A DNA stretch of 64,000 bases from Paracoccus nototheniae. GTDB taxonomy: Bacteria > Pseudomonadota > Alphaproteobacteria > Rhodobacterales > Rhodobacteraceae. Location of the stretch: contig NZ_RQRT01000002.1 in assembly GCF_004335005.1 (NCBI RefSeq), positions 1 through 64,000 of the forward strand, in the 5' to 3' direction. Every line of letters starts with the position of its first letter. Position 1 is the stretch's first letter. The notes beneath the pieces were generated by a model. It saw nothing but the letters and a program-made list of their open reading frames with translations. It made no database searches and had not been told where the DNA came from. A program made the position numbers and the translations under genes. Shown piece by piece: positions 24,044 through 32,795 of the stretch.

Positions 24044-24835
24044 TCAGCCCGAGACGATGCTGCGCACCGCCTCGGCGGCCAGAGGGGCCATGCGGCGGCG
24101 GAAATCCTCGGGGTTCCATTCGGACAGGGATGCGGCGATGTGGATCGCCGCGACCGGGCGACCGGCGCTGTCGGGAATGGCCACGCCAAGCGCGATCTCG
24201 CCCATCAGGATCTGTTCCAGCGCCAGCGAATGGCCGTTCTGGCGCGCCAAAGCGATCTGGTCGCGGATGGCCTGGGGGTCGGTCAGGGTCCGGGGGGTCA
24301 GCGGGCGCAGGTCGGCGGCGGCCAGAATCGCGTCAACCTCGGGCGGGGGCAGCATCGCCATCACTGCCCAGCCCCCCGATGTGCAGGTCGTGGGCACGCT
24401 GTTGCCGACCAGAGTGGCAAAGAACGTCTCTCGTTTGCTTTGCATCCGGGCGGCATAGACCATGCGCTGACCGTCGAACAGCGACAGGTCCACGCGTTCG
24501 CGCACGTTGCGGCGCAGCTCCAGCAGGATGGGGCTGGCGCGCCGGACCAAGGGGTTCAGGCGCAGATAATCATGGGTCAGATCCAGAATCGGCAGGTCCA
24601 GCCGGAAGCCGCGCCCATCCTCGGCCGGGGTCACATAGCCCAGCTTGCGCAGGGTGTGGACAAGGCGCTGCGCGGCGCTGCGGGTCAGCCCGGCGCGGGC
24701 GGCGATCTGCGCCAGACTCAGCGCGCCCTCGGCCTCTCGGAAGGCTTCCAGAACGCTTATTCCGCGGGCAAGGGACTGGACGAACAGGGCATCGTTCGGC
24801 GGCGCGGGGTCGGGCATCGGACTTTCCTGCGGCAT
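24044..24835 (-). CDS. IclR-family transcriptional regulator
   Basis: 263 residues. The winged helix (GISVLEAFREAEGALSLAQIAARAGLTRSAAQRLVHTL) is followed by an IclR effector domain including TSGGWAVMAMLP, VAIPDSAGRPVAAIHIAA. IclR proteins sense small aromatic or aliphatic acids or peptides and control adjacent operons. It is divergent from the M81 peptidase and ABC operon, its probable target. The ATG at 24835 is chosen because GGAGA lies five bases before it; an ATG at 24856 would add seven residues but has no clear ribosome site. Confidence 0.88.
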   Translation of the reverse strand: MPQESPMPDPAPPNDALFVQSLARGISVLEAFREAEGALSLAQIAARAGLTRSAAQRLVHTLRKLGYVTPAEDGRGFRLDLPILDLTHDYLRLNPLVRRASPILLELRRNVRERVDLSLFDGQRMVYAARMQSKRETFFATLVGNSVPTTCTSGGWAVMAMLPPPEVDAILAAADLRPLTPRTLTDPQAIRDQIALARQNGHSLALEQILMGEIALGVAIPDSAGRPVAAIHIAASLSEWNPEDFRRRMAPLAAEAVRSIVSG

Positions 24836-24849
24836 CGCGGTCTCCGGCG

Positions 24850-24879
24850 TTGACATCTTGAAATCGGCACCAATACACT
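24850..24879 (+). promoter_or_regulatory. Likely promoter of the M81-ABC-hydrolase operon
   Basis: TTGACA (24850-24855) and TACACT (24874-24879) are 18 bases apart, upstream of the M81 gene and just before the divergent iclR start. The sequence CAATACA occurs on both sides of the spacer (24871-24877 and 24908-24914) and may form part of the IclR site. Confidence 0.5.
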
Positions 24880-24914
24880 CATTTTACAATGCAACTGTAT
24901 CGGATGGCAATACA

Positions 24915-26447
24915 TTGCTGACAAGCTTAACCAAAGCCAAGGCCCCCCGCATCGCTCTTGCGGGAATCGTGCATGAAAGCAATTCTTTTGCCCCCAGCCC
25001 GGCCGACATGGCGGCGTTCGAACAGGGCGGCGGCTATCTGCCCCTGTGCCGGGGACAGGCGATTCTGACCGGCGCGCGCGATGTGAACCTGCCGGTGGCG
25101 GGCGCGATCGCGGTGGCCGGGGACTGCGGATGGGATCTGGTACCGCTGATCTGGGCGGGGGCGGTGCCCTCGGCCCCGGTCACGGCGGATTGTTATCAGG
25201 CGATCAGCGACGAGATCATCGCGGGCCTGCGCGACGCCCTGCCGCTGGATGGGGTGTTTCTGGACCTGCACGGCGCGATGGTCGCCACAGGCGCCCCGGA
25301 TGGCGAGGGCGCGCTGCTGGCGCGGGTGCGCGCCGTGGTCGGACCCGATGTGCCGGTCGTGGCGGCGCTGGATCTGCACGGCAATCTCAGCCCGCAGATG
25401 GTCGACAAGGCCGACCGGATGGTGGGGTTTCGGACCTATCCGCATGTGGACATGGCCGAAACCGGGCGGCGTGCGGCGCGCGAACTGGACCGGCTGCTGG
25501 GCAAGGCGGCCAATGCCAAGGCCTTTCGGCAGCTGGATTTCCTGATCCCCATCGCCTGGCAATCGACCGATCTGCAACCCGCCGCCGCGATCTATGACCT
25601 GTTGGACGACGCGGATCGGGCGGGGGTCAGCGCGTCGATCTTCATGGGCTTTCCGGCGGCGGATTTCGCCGATTGCCGTCCCTCGGTCATCGCCTATGCC
25701 GGGACGCAGGATCAGGCCGATGCCGTGGCAGACCGCATCGCACAGGCGCTGCGCGATGCGGAAAGCGCGTTCCGGGGCCGGTCCCATGATCCCGCCGAGG
25801 GCGTGGCCGAGGCGCAGCGCATCGCCGCCACCGCCCGGCGGCCGGTGGTGCTGGTCGATACGCAGGATAATCCCGGCGCGGGCGGCAATTCCGACACGAC
25901 GGGCATGCTGCGCGCGCTGATCGATGCCGATGCCCAAGGTGCGGCCATCGGGCTGATCACCGACCCCGCCGCCGCAGTCGCCGCTCATCAGGCGGGCATC
26001 GGCGCCACGATCACGCTGTCGCTTGGCGGCAGGTCGAACATTCCGGGCGATGGCCCCCTGACCGCGGCCTTTGTCGTCGAGGCGCTGTCGGATGGCGCCT
26101 GCCACGCCACCGGCCCTTATTACGGCGGCGCGCATCTGCGGCTTGGGCCCTGCGCCTGCCTGCGCATCGGCGGGGTGCGCATCGCGGTGGCGTCGGAAAA
26201 GGCGCAGATGGCCGACCGGCAGATGTTCGCCTTTCTGGGCATCGTCCCCGAGGATCAGGCGATGCTGGTCGTCAAAAGCTCGAACCATTTCCGCGCCGAT
26301 TTCGCGCCCATCGCCGAAACCATCCTGACCTGCACCGCGCCCGGCCCCATGCCGCTCAGTCCGGCCAGCCTGCCCTTTCGCCATCTGCGTCCCGGCATCA
26401 GGCTGGAACCGGGCGGCCCCGCCTTCAACCCACCCGCGCAAGGCTGA
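24915..26447 (+). CDS. M81 family metallopeptidase (MlrC-like)
   Basis: About 510 residues. The VHESNSF motif near the N-terminus, paired DLHG motifs (D117/H119 and D153/H155), TYPHVDMAETG (about 174-184) and the later VDTQDNPGAGGNSDTTG and VVKSSNHF segments define the MlrC/M81 zinc hydrolase family. MlrC cleaves linearised microcystin fragments; most relatives act on unknown small peptides or amides in the cytosol. No ATG is available near the domain start; TTG at 24915 is the best fit and a CTG three bases on is possible. First gene of the operon controlled by the divergent IclR. Confidence 0.85.
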   Translation: MLTSLTKAKAPRIALAGIVHESNSFAPSPADMAAFEQGGGYLPLCRGQAILTGARDVNLPVAGAIAVAGDCGWDLVPLIWAGAVPSAPVTADCYQAISDEIIAGLRDALPLDGVFLDLHGAMVATGAPDGEGALLARVRAVVGPDVPVVAALDLHGNLSPQMVDKADRMVGFRTYPHVDMAETGRRAARELDRLLGKAANAKAFRQLDFLIPIAWQSTDLQPAAAIYDLLDDADRAGVSASIFMGFPAADFADCRPSVIAYAGTQDQADAVADRIAQALRDAESAFRGRSHDPAEGVAEAQRIAATARRPVVLVDTQDNPGAGGNSDTTGMLRALIDADAQGAAIGLITDPAAAVAAHQAGIGATITLSLGGRSNIPGDGPLTAAFVVEALSDGACHATGPYYGGAHLRLGPCACLRIGGVRIAVASEKAQMADRQMFAFLGIVPEDQAMLVVKSSNHFRADFAPIAETILTCTAPGPMPLSPASLPFRHLRPGIRLEPGGPAFNPPAQG

Positions 26448-26491
26448 CGCCAAGATCAGCCCCCGCGACCCCGTTCAACAGAGAGGACATC

Positions 26492-28072
26492 ATGTTCAAC
26501 CGTCTTTCCCCCAGACTGACCACCGCCACCCTGTTGGCATCGACGATGCTGGCGGGGGCCGCATGGGCCGACACCACCGTCAAGGCGGTGATGCATTCCG
26601 GCCTGCGCGTGCTGGACCCGGTCATCACCACCGCCCATATCACCCGCAACCATGCCTATATGATCTATGACGTGCTGATCGCGCAGGATGCGGAATTCCA
26701 GCCGCAGCCGCAGATGGCCGACTGGACCATTTCCGACGACATGCTGACCTATACCTTTACCCTGCGCGAGGGGCTGGTCTTTCACGACGGCGCGCCGGTG
26801 ACGGCGGCGGATGCGGTGGCATCGCTGCAGCGATGGGGCCAGAAGGACGCGGGTGGACAGGTCATCATGGACCGCACCGCCAGCCTTGAGGCGACCGATG
26901 ATAGCACCATCACCTGGACCCTGACCGAGCCGTTCGTGCCGATGCTGGACGTGCTGTCCAAGCAATCCGCGCTGCCGCCCTTCATCATGCCCGCGCGGGT
27001 CGCCGAAACCTCGGCCGATGAGGCGATCACGGATTACACCGGCTCCGGCCCCTTCCGCTTTGTCGAGGCCGAGTTTCAACCCGGCCTGATGGTCGTCTAT
27101 GAGAAATTCGACGAATATGTTCCGCGCGACGAACCCGCCGACTGGATGGCGGGCGGCAAGGTCGTGAATGTGGACCGTGTCGAATGGGTCAACATGCCCG
27201 ACATCCAGACCGCCGTGAACGCCCTGTCGGGCGGCGAGATCGACTATATCGAGGCGATGCAAGTCGATCTGATCCCGCTGCTGGAGGGCGATCCGAATCT
27301 GGTCGTGGAAACCCGCGAGCCGACCGGCATGCAGACCATGGCGCGGATGAATTTCCTGCATCCTCCCTTCGACAATCCGGCGCTGCGTCAGGCGGCGATC
27401 AAGGCGGTCTCGCAGGAACCGGTTCTGGCGGCGATGGTCGGCAATCCCGACTATTATCAGGTCTGCGGCGCCGTTCTGGGCTGTGGCACCCCCCTGGCCA
27501 GCGAGGCGGGGGCCGAAACCCTGACCGCAGGCGGCGGGGGCGAGGCCGCGCGCGCCCAGCTGGACGAGGCCGGATATGACGGCACCCCCGTCCTGCTGAT
27601 GGCGCCGACCGATCTGGTGGCGCTGGCGACCCAGCCCGTCGTCGTCTCGCAAATGCTGCGCGAGGCCGGGTTCGAGGTGGATATGCAGCCGATGGACTGG
27701 CAGACGCTGGTCACCCGCCGCGCCAGTCAGGCGGCCCCCGCGGATGGCGGCTGGAACCTGTTCATCACCAACTGGATGGTCCCCGAGATTTCGAACCCCA
27801 TCTCGAACCCGATGCTGGGCGGACGCGGCAGCGATTCGTGGTTCGGCTGGCCCGACGACGCGGCGGTCGAGGCGCTGAAGGAAGAGTTCATCGACGCCCC
27901 CGACGCCGATGCGCAGGTCGAGGTCGCCGAACGGATCCAGACCCATGCGCTGGACAATGGCCTGCTGATTCCGCTTGGCCAATACACCCTGCCGCAGGCG
28001 CGCCGCACCACGATCACCGACATGATCCAGTCGCCGGTGCCGGTCTTCTGGAACATGCAGAAGGCCGAGTGA
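26492..28072 (+). CDS. ABC transporter solute-binding protein, dipeptide/oligopeptide type (SBP family 5)
   Basis: 526 residues with a signal peptide ending near residue 27 (AWA-DT). The mature protein starts TTVKAVMHSGLRVLDPV and contains YTFTLREGLVFHDGAPVTAADAV, the family 5 signature, and YTGSGPFRFVE. It captures peptides or related cations in the periplasm for the ABC importer encoded next. A ribosome site (GAGAGGACATC) precedes ATG. The cluster's peptidases and amidase suggest that the ligand is a peptide or N-acyl amino acid. Confidence 0.92.
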   Translation: MFNRLSPRLTTATLLASTMLAGAAWADTTVKAVMHSGLRVLDPVITTAHITRNHAYMIYDVLIAQDAEFQPQPQMADWTISDDMLTYTFTLREGLVFHDGAPVTAADAVASLQRWGQKDAGGQVIMDRTASLEATDDSTITWTLTEPFVPMLDVLSKQSALPPFIMPARVAETSADEAITDYTGSGPFRFVEAEFQPGLMVVYEKFDEYVPRDEPADWMAGGKVVNVDRVEWVNMPDIQTAVNALSGGEIDYIEAMQVDLIPLLEGDPNLVVETREPTGMQTMARMNFLHPPFDNPALRQAAIKAVSQEPVLAAMVGNPDYYQVCGAVLGCGTPLASEAGAETLTAGGGGEAARAQLDEAGYDGTPVLLMAPTDLVALATQPVVVSQMLREAGFEVDMQPMDWQTLVTRRASQAAPADGGWNLFITNWMVPEISNPISNPMLGGRGSDSWFGWPDDAAVEALKEEFIDAPDADAQVEVAERIQTHALDNGLLIPLGQYTLPQARRTTITDMIQSPVPVFWNMQKAE

Positions 28073-28091
28073 AGACCCCCTGACTGTTCGG

Positions 28092-28118
28092 GGGGGCGGC
28101 TCGCCCCGTGCCGCCCCC
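28092..28118 (+). promoter_or_regulatory. Intercistronic hairpin after the ABC binding-protein gene
   Basis: A 9-bp GC stem (28092-28100 with 28110-28118) lies 20 bases past the binding-protein stop, with no T run. It probably limits read-through or protects the upstream mRNA. Confidence 0.55.
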
Positions 28119-28148
28119 TCAGCTAACCCTCCGATCCGGGAGATCGCG

Positions 28149-29090
28149 ATGCTGGGCTATATCCTGCGACGCATTCTGGCCGTCATTCCGGTGATGCTGC
28201 TGGTTGCCGTCTTCGTCTTTCTGCTGCTGCGCCTGACGCCGGGCGATCCGGCGGCGATCATCGCGGGCGACATGGCCACCCCCGCCACGCTGGAACGCAT
28301 CCGCGAGGCGATGGGCCTGAACCAGCCGCTGCATATCCAGTTCATCACCTGGGTCGGGCAGTTGCTGCGCGGCGATCTGGGCGTCTCGCTGATCTCGAAT
28401 ACGCCGGTGTCCACGATGGTCGCGGACCGGGTGGGGCCGACCTTTTCCATCGCGATCCTGACCATCCTGATGTCGGTCGCGATGGCCGTGCCGATGGGCG
28501 TGCTGGCCGCGTGGAAACATCGCAGCGCCGCCGATTACGCGGTGATGACCTTTTCCGTGCTGGGCTTTTCTGTGCCGGTCTTCGTCATCGGATATCTGTT
28601 CATCCTGATCTTTTCGCTGAAGCTGGGCTGGTTCCCGGTGCAGGGATACCAGCCGATCGGCGCGGGGATCGGGGCGTTTCTGTCCAACGCCTTCCTGCCC
28701 GCGCTGACGCTCAGCACGATCTATATCGCGCTGATCGCCCGCATGACCCGCGCCAATATGCTGGAGGTCTTGGGCGAGGATTACATCCGCACCGCCCGGG
28801 CCAAGGGCGCCCCCGAACGCACCGTCCTGTTCCGCCACGCGTTGAAAAACGCCGCCGTGCCGATCCTGACGGTCATCGGGTCGGGCTTTGCGCTGCTGAT
28901 CGGCGGCGTGGTGGTGACGGAAACCGTCTTCAACATTCCGGGCATCGGGCGGCTGACCGTCGATGCCATTCTGGCACGCGATTATCCGGTCATTCAGGCG
29001 ATGATCCTGCTGACCAGCTTTCTTTATGTGCTGGTGAACCTGCTGATCGACCTCAGCTACAGCTTTTTTGACCCAAGGATCCGGTACTGA
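28149..29090 (+). CDS. ABC transporter permease, DppB type
   Basis: 313 residues with about six membrane helices. The N-terminal YILRRILAVIPVMLLVAVFVFLLLRLTPGDPA and the EAA loop (EVLGEDYIRTARAKGAPERTVLFRHALKNA) define DppB-type permeases. Together with the next gene it forms the membrane channel of the peptide importer. Its stop shares a base with the next start (TGATG). Confidence 0.95.
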   Translation: MLGYILRRILAVIPVMLLVAVFVFLLLRLTPGDPAAIIAGDMATPATLERIREAMGLNQPLHIQFITWVGQLLRGDLGVSLISNTPVSTMVADRVGPTFSIAILTILMSVAMAVPMGVLAAWKHRSAADYAVMTFSVLGFSVPVFVIGYLFILIFSLKLGWFPVQGYQPIGAGIGAFLSNAFLPALTLSTIYIALIARMTRANMLEVLGEDYIRTARAKGAPERTVLFRHALKNAAVPILTVIGSGFALLIGGVVVTETVFNIPGIGRLTVDAILARDYPVIQAMILLTSFLYVLVNLLIDLSYSFFDPRIRY

Positions 29091-29965
29091 TGGCACAGAT
29101 CCCCCAACCGACCTCGGCCATGCAGCCGGTGCTGCGCGCGCTGCGCCTGCCGCAATTCGGGCTTGGCAGCAAGATCGCGGCGCTGGTGCTGGCGGTCATC
29201 GTCGTCATGACCCTGCTGGCGGGCTGGATCGCGCCGCATGATCCGCTGACCATGAACCCGATGGTGCGCCTGCAGGGCCCGATCGAAGGCCACCCGCTTG
29301 GCACCGACAATTACGGGCGCGACATCTTCAGCCGGGTGCTGATCGGCGGGCAATTGTCGCTGATCATCGGCATCGCCACCGCCGCCGTTTCGGTCCTGCT
29401 GGGGCTGGTGATCGGGATGATCGCGGGGTTCTTCCGCACGGCGGATGCGATCATCATGCGGATGATGGATGCGCTGATGGCGATCCCTTCTATCCTGCTG
29501 GCCATCGCGCTGGTGGCGCTGAACGGGCCCTCGGTCGGGTCGGTCATCGCCGCGATCACCATCCCGGAAATCCCCCGCGTCGTCCGTCTGGTCCGCGCCG
29601 TGATCCTGTCCGCGCGCGAAGAACCCTATGTCGAGGCGGCGATCGCCCTGGGCACCCCCATGCACAAGATCCTGATCCGGCATCTGGTCCCCAACACCAC
29701 CGCGCCGCTGATCGTGCAGGGCACCTATATCCTGGCCTCGGCCATCCTGACCGAGGCGATCCTGTCTTTCCTCGGTGCGGGCGTCAGCACCGAAACCCCG
29801 ACCTGGGGCAATATCATGGCCGAGGGGCGGCTGTTCTTTCGCATCAAGCCGGAACTGATCCTGTATCCCGGGATCGCGCTGTCGCTGTGCATCCTGTCGA
29901 TCAACCTGCTGGGCGATGCCGCGCGCGACATGCTGGACCCCCGGCTGAAGAAAAGGGCGGGCTGA
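29090..29965 (+). CDS. ABC transporter permease, DppC type
   Basis: 291 residues with about six helices. HPLGTDNYGRDIFSRVLIGGQLSL and the EAA loop (YVEAAIALGTPMHKILIRHLVPN) are DppC hallmarks. It is the second channel subunit of the importer. Translationally coupled to the DppB-type gene; the ATPase gene begins three bases after its stop. Confidence 0.95.
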   Translation: MAQIPQPTSAMQPVLRALRLPQFGLGSKIAALVLAVIVVMTLLAGWIAPHDPLTMNPMVRLQGPIEGHPLGTDNYGRDIFSRVLIGGQLSLIIGIATAAVSVLLGLVIGMIAGFFRTADAIIMRMMDALMAIPSILLAIALVALNGPSVGSVIAAITIPEIPRVVRLVRAVILSAREEPYVEAAIALGTPMHKILIRHLVPNTTAPLIVQGTYILASAILTEAILSFLGAGVSTETPTWGNIMAEGRLFFRIKPELILYPGIALSLCILSINLLGDAARDMLDPRLKKRAG

Positions 29966-29968
29966 GAC

Positions 29969-31642
29969 ATGCTGTTCAAGACACGCAATTTCGACGATGC
30001 GCCCGTGGTGCTGCAGGCCCGCGATCTGACCGTCAGCCTGCCCGACACGCCGGGTAATCCGCAGGTGCTGACATCCATCGACGTGACCATCCGCGCGTCG
30101 GAAACCGTCTGCCTTGTGGGCGAATCCGGCTCCGGCAAATCGGTCACCTCGCTGGCCATCATGGGGCTGTTGCCGCAGGCGCTGAAGGTGTCCTCGGGCA
30201 CCATCCACCTGCAGGGCCGCGATCTGCTGCCGCTGTCTCAGGCACAGATGCGTGAATTGCGCGCGGCCCGCGTGGCGATGATCTTTCAGGAACCGATGAC
30301 CGCGCTGAACCCGGTCCTGCGCGTCGGCGATCAGATCATGGAAGTGATGGAGTTGCACACCGACCTGCCCGCCGCGGAACGGCGGGCCCGTGCGCTGGCG
30401 ATCATGGAACAGGTGCATCTGCCCGATGTGCCGCGCATCTTCGCGTCATACCCGCATCAACTGTCGGGCGGGCAGCGTCAGCGGATCATGATCGCCATGG
30501 CGCTGGTGCTGGAACCGGTGCTGCTGATCGCCGACGAGCCCACCACCGCGCTGGACGTGACGACGCAGAAACAGATCCTGCTGCTGATCGACGAATTGCA
30601 GCAGAAACATGGCACGGCGGTCCTGTTCATCACCCATGACATGGGTGTGGTCGCGGAAATCGCCGACACCGTCTATGTCATGAAACAGGGCGAGATCGTG
30701 GAATCCGGCGCGGTCGAGCCGCTTTTGCGCAATCCTCAGGCCGATTACACCCGCAAGCTGCTGGCCGCCGTGCCCAGCCTGTCGCCCCGCGCGGCGCGGG
30801 CGGGCAGCGGCGATGCGGTCCTGCGGGTCGAACGGCTGAACAAGATCTATGGCGGCGGCGGTCTGCTGATCAAAACCGCCACCGCCCATGCCGCGAAAGA
30901 TGTCAGCTTTACCCTGTCGCGGGGCCAGACGCTTGGGATCGTGGGCGAATCCGGGTCCGGGAAATCCACCGTCGCGCGCTGCATCATGCGGCTGATCGAC
31001 CCCAGTTCGGGGCGCATCCTGCTGGATGATACCGACATCGCGGGCCTGTCGCGCGGCGCCCTTCGCCCGCATCGCCAGAAGCTGCAGGTGGTGTTTCAGG
31101 ATCCGATGCGGTCGCTGAACCCGCGCTGGACCATCGCCGAAAGCCTGATCGAGGGGCCGCTGAACTATGGCACCTCGCGCAAGGACGCCTTGGCCGAGGC
31201 CGCGCGACTGATCGAGGTCGTGGGCCTGCCCACCGATGCCTTGGCCCGCTATCCGCATCAGTTCTCGGGCGGGCAGCGCCAGCGGATCGCGATTGCGCGG
31301 GCGGTGATGATGCGTCCCGACGTGCTGGTCGCGGACGAGGCCGTGTCGGCGCTGGATGTGTCGGTGCAGGCGCAGGTGCTGGATCTGCTGGACCAGTTGC
31401 AGCGTGATCTGGGCATCGCCATCGTCTTTATCACCCATGACCTGCGCGTCGCCGCCCAGATCTGCGACGAGGTGATCGTCATGCAGCGCGGCGCGGTCGT
31501 CGAACACGGACCCGCAGCCGAAGTGCTGGCAGCCCCCGCCCATGCCTATACCCGCGCCCTGATCGACGCCGCCCCCGGCCGGTCATGGGATTTCCAGAAT
31601 TTCCGTGAAATGCGAGACATGACCCATGCCGAACCTGCCTGA
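29969..31642 (+). CDS. ABC transporter ATP-binding protein, DppD-DppF fusion
   Basis: 557 residues holding two complete ATPase domains. The first has GESGSGKSVTS and LSGGQRQRIMIAMAL; the second, starting near residue 285, has GESGSGKSTVA, FSGGQRQRIAIARAV and an intact D-loop. The two usual separate subunits DppD and DppF are thus in one chain. It powers the peptide importer by ATP hydrolysis. Its last 17 bases overlap the M20 gene that follows in another frame, indicating coupled expression. Confidence 0.95.
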   Translation: MLFKTRNFDDAPVVLQARDLTVSLPDTPGNPQVLTSIDVTIRASETVCLVGESGSGKSVTSLAIMGLLPQALKVSSGTIHLQGRDLLPLSQAQMRELRAARVAMIFQEPMTALNPVLRVGDQIMEVMELHTDLPAAERRARALAIMEQVHLPDVPRIFASYPHQLSGGQRQRIMIAMALVLEPVLLIADEPTTALDVTTQKQILLLIDELQQKHGTAVLFITHDMGVVAEIADTVYVMKQGEIVESGAVEPLLRNPQADYTRKLLAAVPSLSPRAARAGSGDAVLRVERLNKIYGGGGLLIKTATAHAAKDVSFTLSRGQTLGIVGESGSGKSTVARCIMRLIDPSSGRILLDDTDIAGLSRGALRPHRQKLQVVFQDPMRSLNPRWTIAESLIEGPLNYGTSRKDALAEAARLIEVVGLPTDALARYPHQFSGGQRQRIAIARAVMMRPDVLVADEAVSALDVSVQAQVLDLLDQLQRDLGIAIVFITHDLRVAAQICDEVIVMQRGAVVEHGPAAEVLAAPAHAYTRALIDAAPGRSWDFQNFREMRDMTHAEPA

Positions 31643-32795
31643 GATCGACGCCAACACCCCCCAGCTGACCTCCATCTTTCGCGACCTGCACGCCCATCCC
31701 GAAATCGGCATGGAAGAGGTCCGCACCAGCGCCATCGTCGCCGCGAAACTGCGCGAATGGGGCGTGGATGAGGTGCACGAAGGCGTGGGCAAGACCGGTG
31801 TCGTCGGCATCCTGCGCGGCAAGGGGCAGGGCAACCGCCGCATCGGCCTGCGCGCCGATATGGACGCGCTGCCGATCCATGAGGCGACCGGGCTGCCCCA
31901 TGCCTCGACCGCGCCCGGGACCATGCACGCCTGCGGCCATGACGGGCATACGACGATGCTGCTGGGGGCTGCGCAATATCTGGCCGCCAGCCGTCGGTTC
32001 GACGGCACGGCGGTGTTCATCTTTCAACCCGCCGAAGAAGGCCTGGGCGGCGCCCGCGCGATGATCGGCGACGGGCTGTTCCAGCGCTTTCCGGTGGATG
32101 AGGTCTATGGCATGCACAACCAGCCCACCGGGGAACTGTGCCGCGCCAGCCTCTGCAAGGGTCCGGCGATGGCGGGGGCATCCTTTTTCGATATCACCGT
32201 GACGGGCAAGGGCAGCCATGCCGCCATGCCCCAGCAATCGCGCGACGCGCTGGTCGTGGCCTCCGGCCTGGTGGGTCAGTTCCAGACCATTCTGGCCCGC
32301 AATCTGGCGCCTCTGGATCAGGCGGTGCTGTCGGTGACCCAGATCCACGCCGGCAGCGCCTATAACGTCCTGCCAGAAACCGCCACGCTGGCCGGCACCA
32401 TCCGGTTCTTCAAACCCGAGATCCGCGATCTGATGCAGGCCCGGATGCGGGCGATCTGCGAGGGTGCGGCGCAGGGCTATGACATGATCGTCGATGTCGC
32501 GTTCCGCGAGATCTTCGACGTGCTGATCAATGATGCCGACCTGTCGGATGCCTGGACAGGGGCCGCCGCCGACATCCTTGGCGCGGACAAGGTCAGCGAT
32601 ACCCAGCAACCCGTCACCGGGTCCGAGGATTTCGCCGACATGCTGCAGATGATCCCCGGCGCCTATGGCAATGTCGGTCATGCAGGCACCGTGCCGCTGC
32701 ACAATCCGGGCTTCGTGCTGGACGAGGGGATCCTGCCCATCGGCGCCTCGATCTATGCAAGGCTGATAGAACGTCGCCTGCCGGTGGCCGCATGA
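31626..32795 (+). CDS. M20 family aminoacylase / N-acyl-amino acid amidohydrolase
   Basis: 389 residues. The DLHAHPEIG start, GLRADMDALPI, the HACGHDGHT metal motif (C103, H105) and FQPAEEG (E137-E138) identify an M20D amidohydrolase such as hippurate hydrolase or N-acetyl-amino acid deacetylase. It removes an acyl group from an amino acid or peptide in the cytosol. Encoded with the peptide ABC importer and a second M20 enzyme, with which it overlaps by four bases (ATGA). Confidence 0.92.
   Translation: MPNLPEIDANTPQLTSIFRDLHAHPEIGMEEVRTSAIVAAKLREWGVDEVHEGVGKTGVVGILRGKGQGNRRIGLRADMDALPIHEATGLPHASTAPGTMHACGHDGHTTMLLGAAQYLAASRRFDGTAVFIFQPAEEGLGGARAMIGDGLFQRFPVDEVYGMHNQPTGELCRASLCKGPAMAGASFFDITVTGKGSHAAMPQQSRDALVVASGLVGQFQTILARNLAPLDQAVLSVTQIHAGSAYNVLPETATLAGTIRFFKPEIRDLMQARMRAICEGAAQGYDMIVDVAFREIFDVLINDADLSDAWTGAAADILGADKVSDTQQPVTGSEDFADMLQMIPGAYGNVGHAGTVPLHNPGFVLDEGILPIGASIYARLIERRLPVAA

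Noticed and set aside
24645..24914. Upstream start for the M81 gene inside the iclR coding region
   Set aside because: The sequence is antisense to the IclR helix-turn-helix and carries no peptidase homology; the intergenic promoter would also lie inside the gene.
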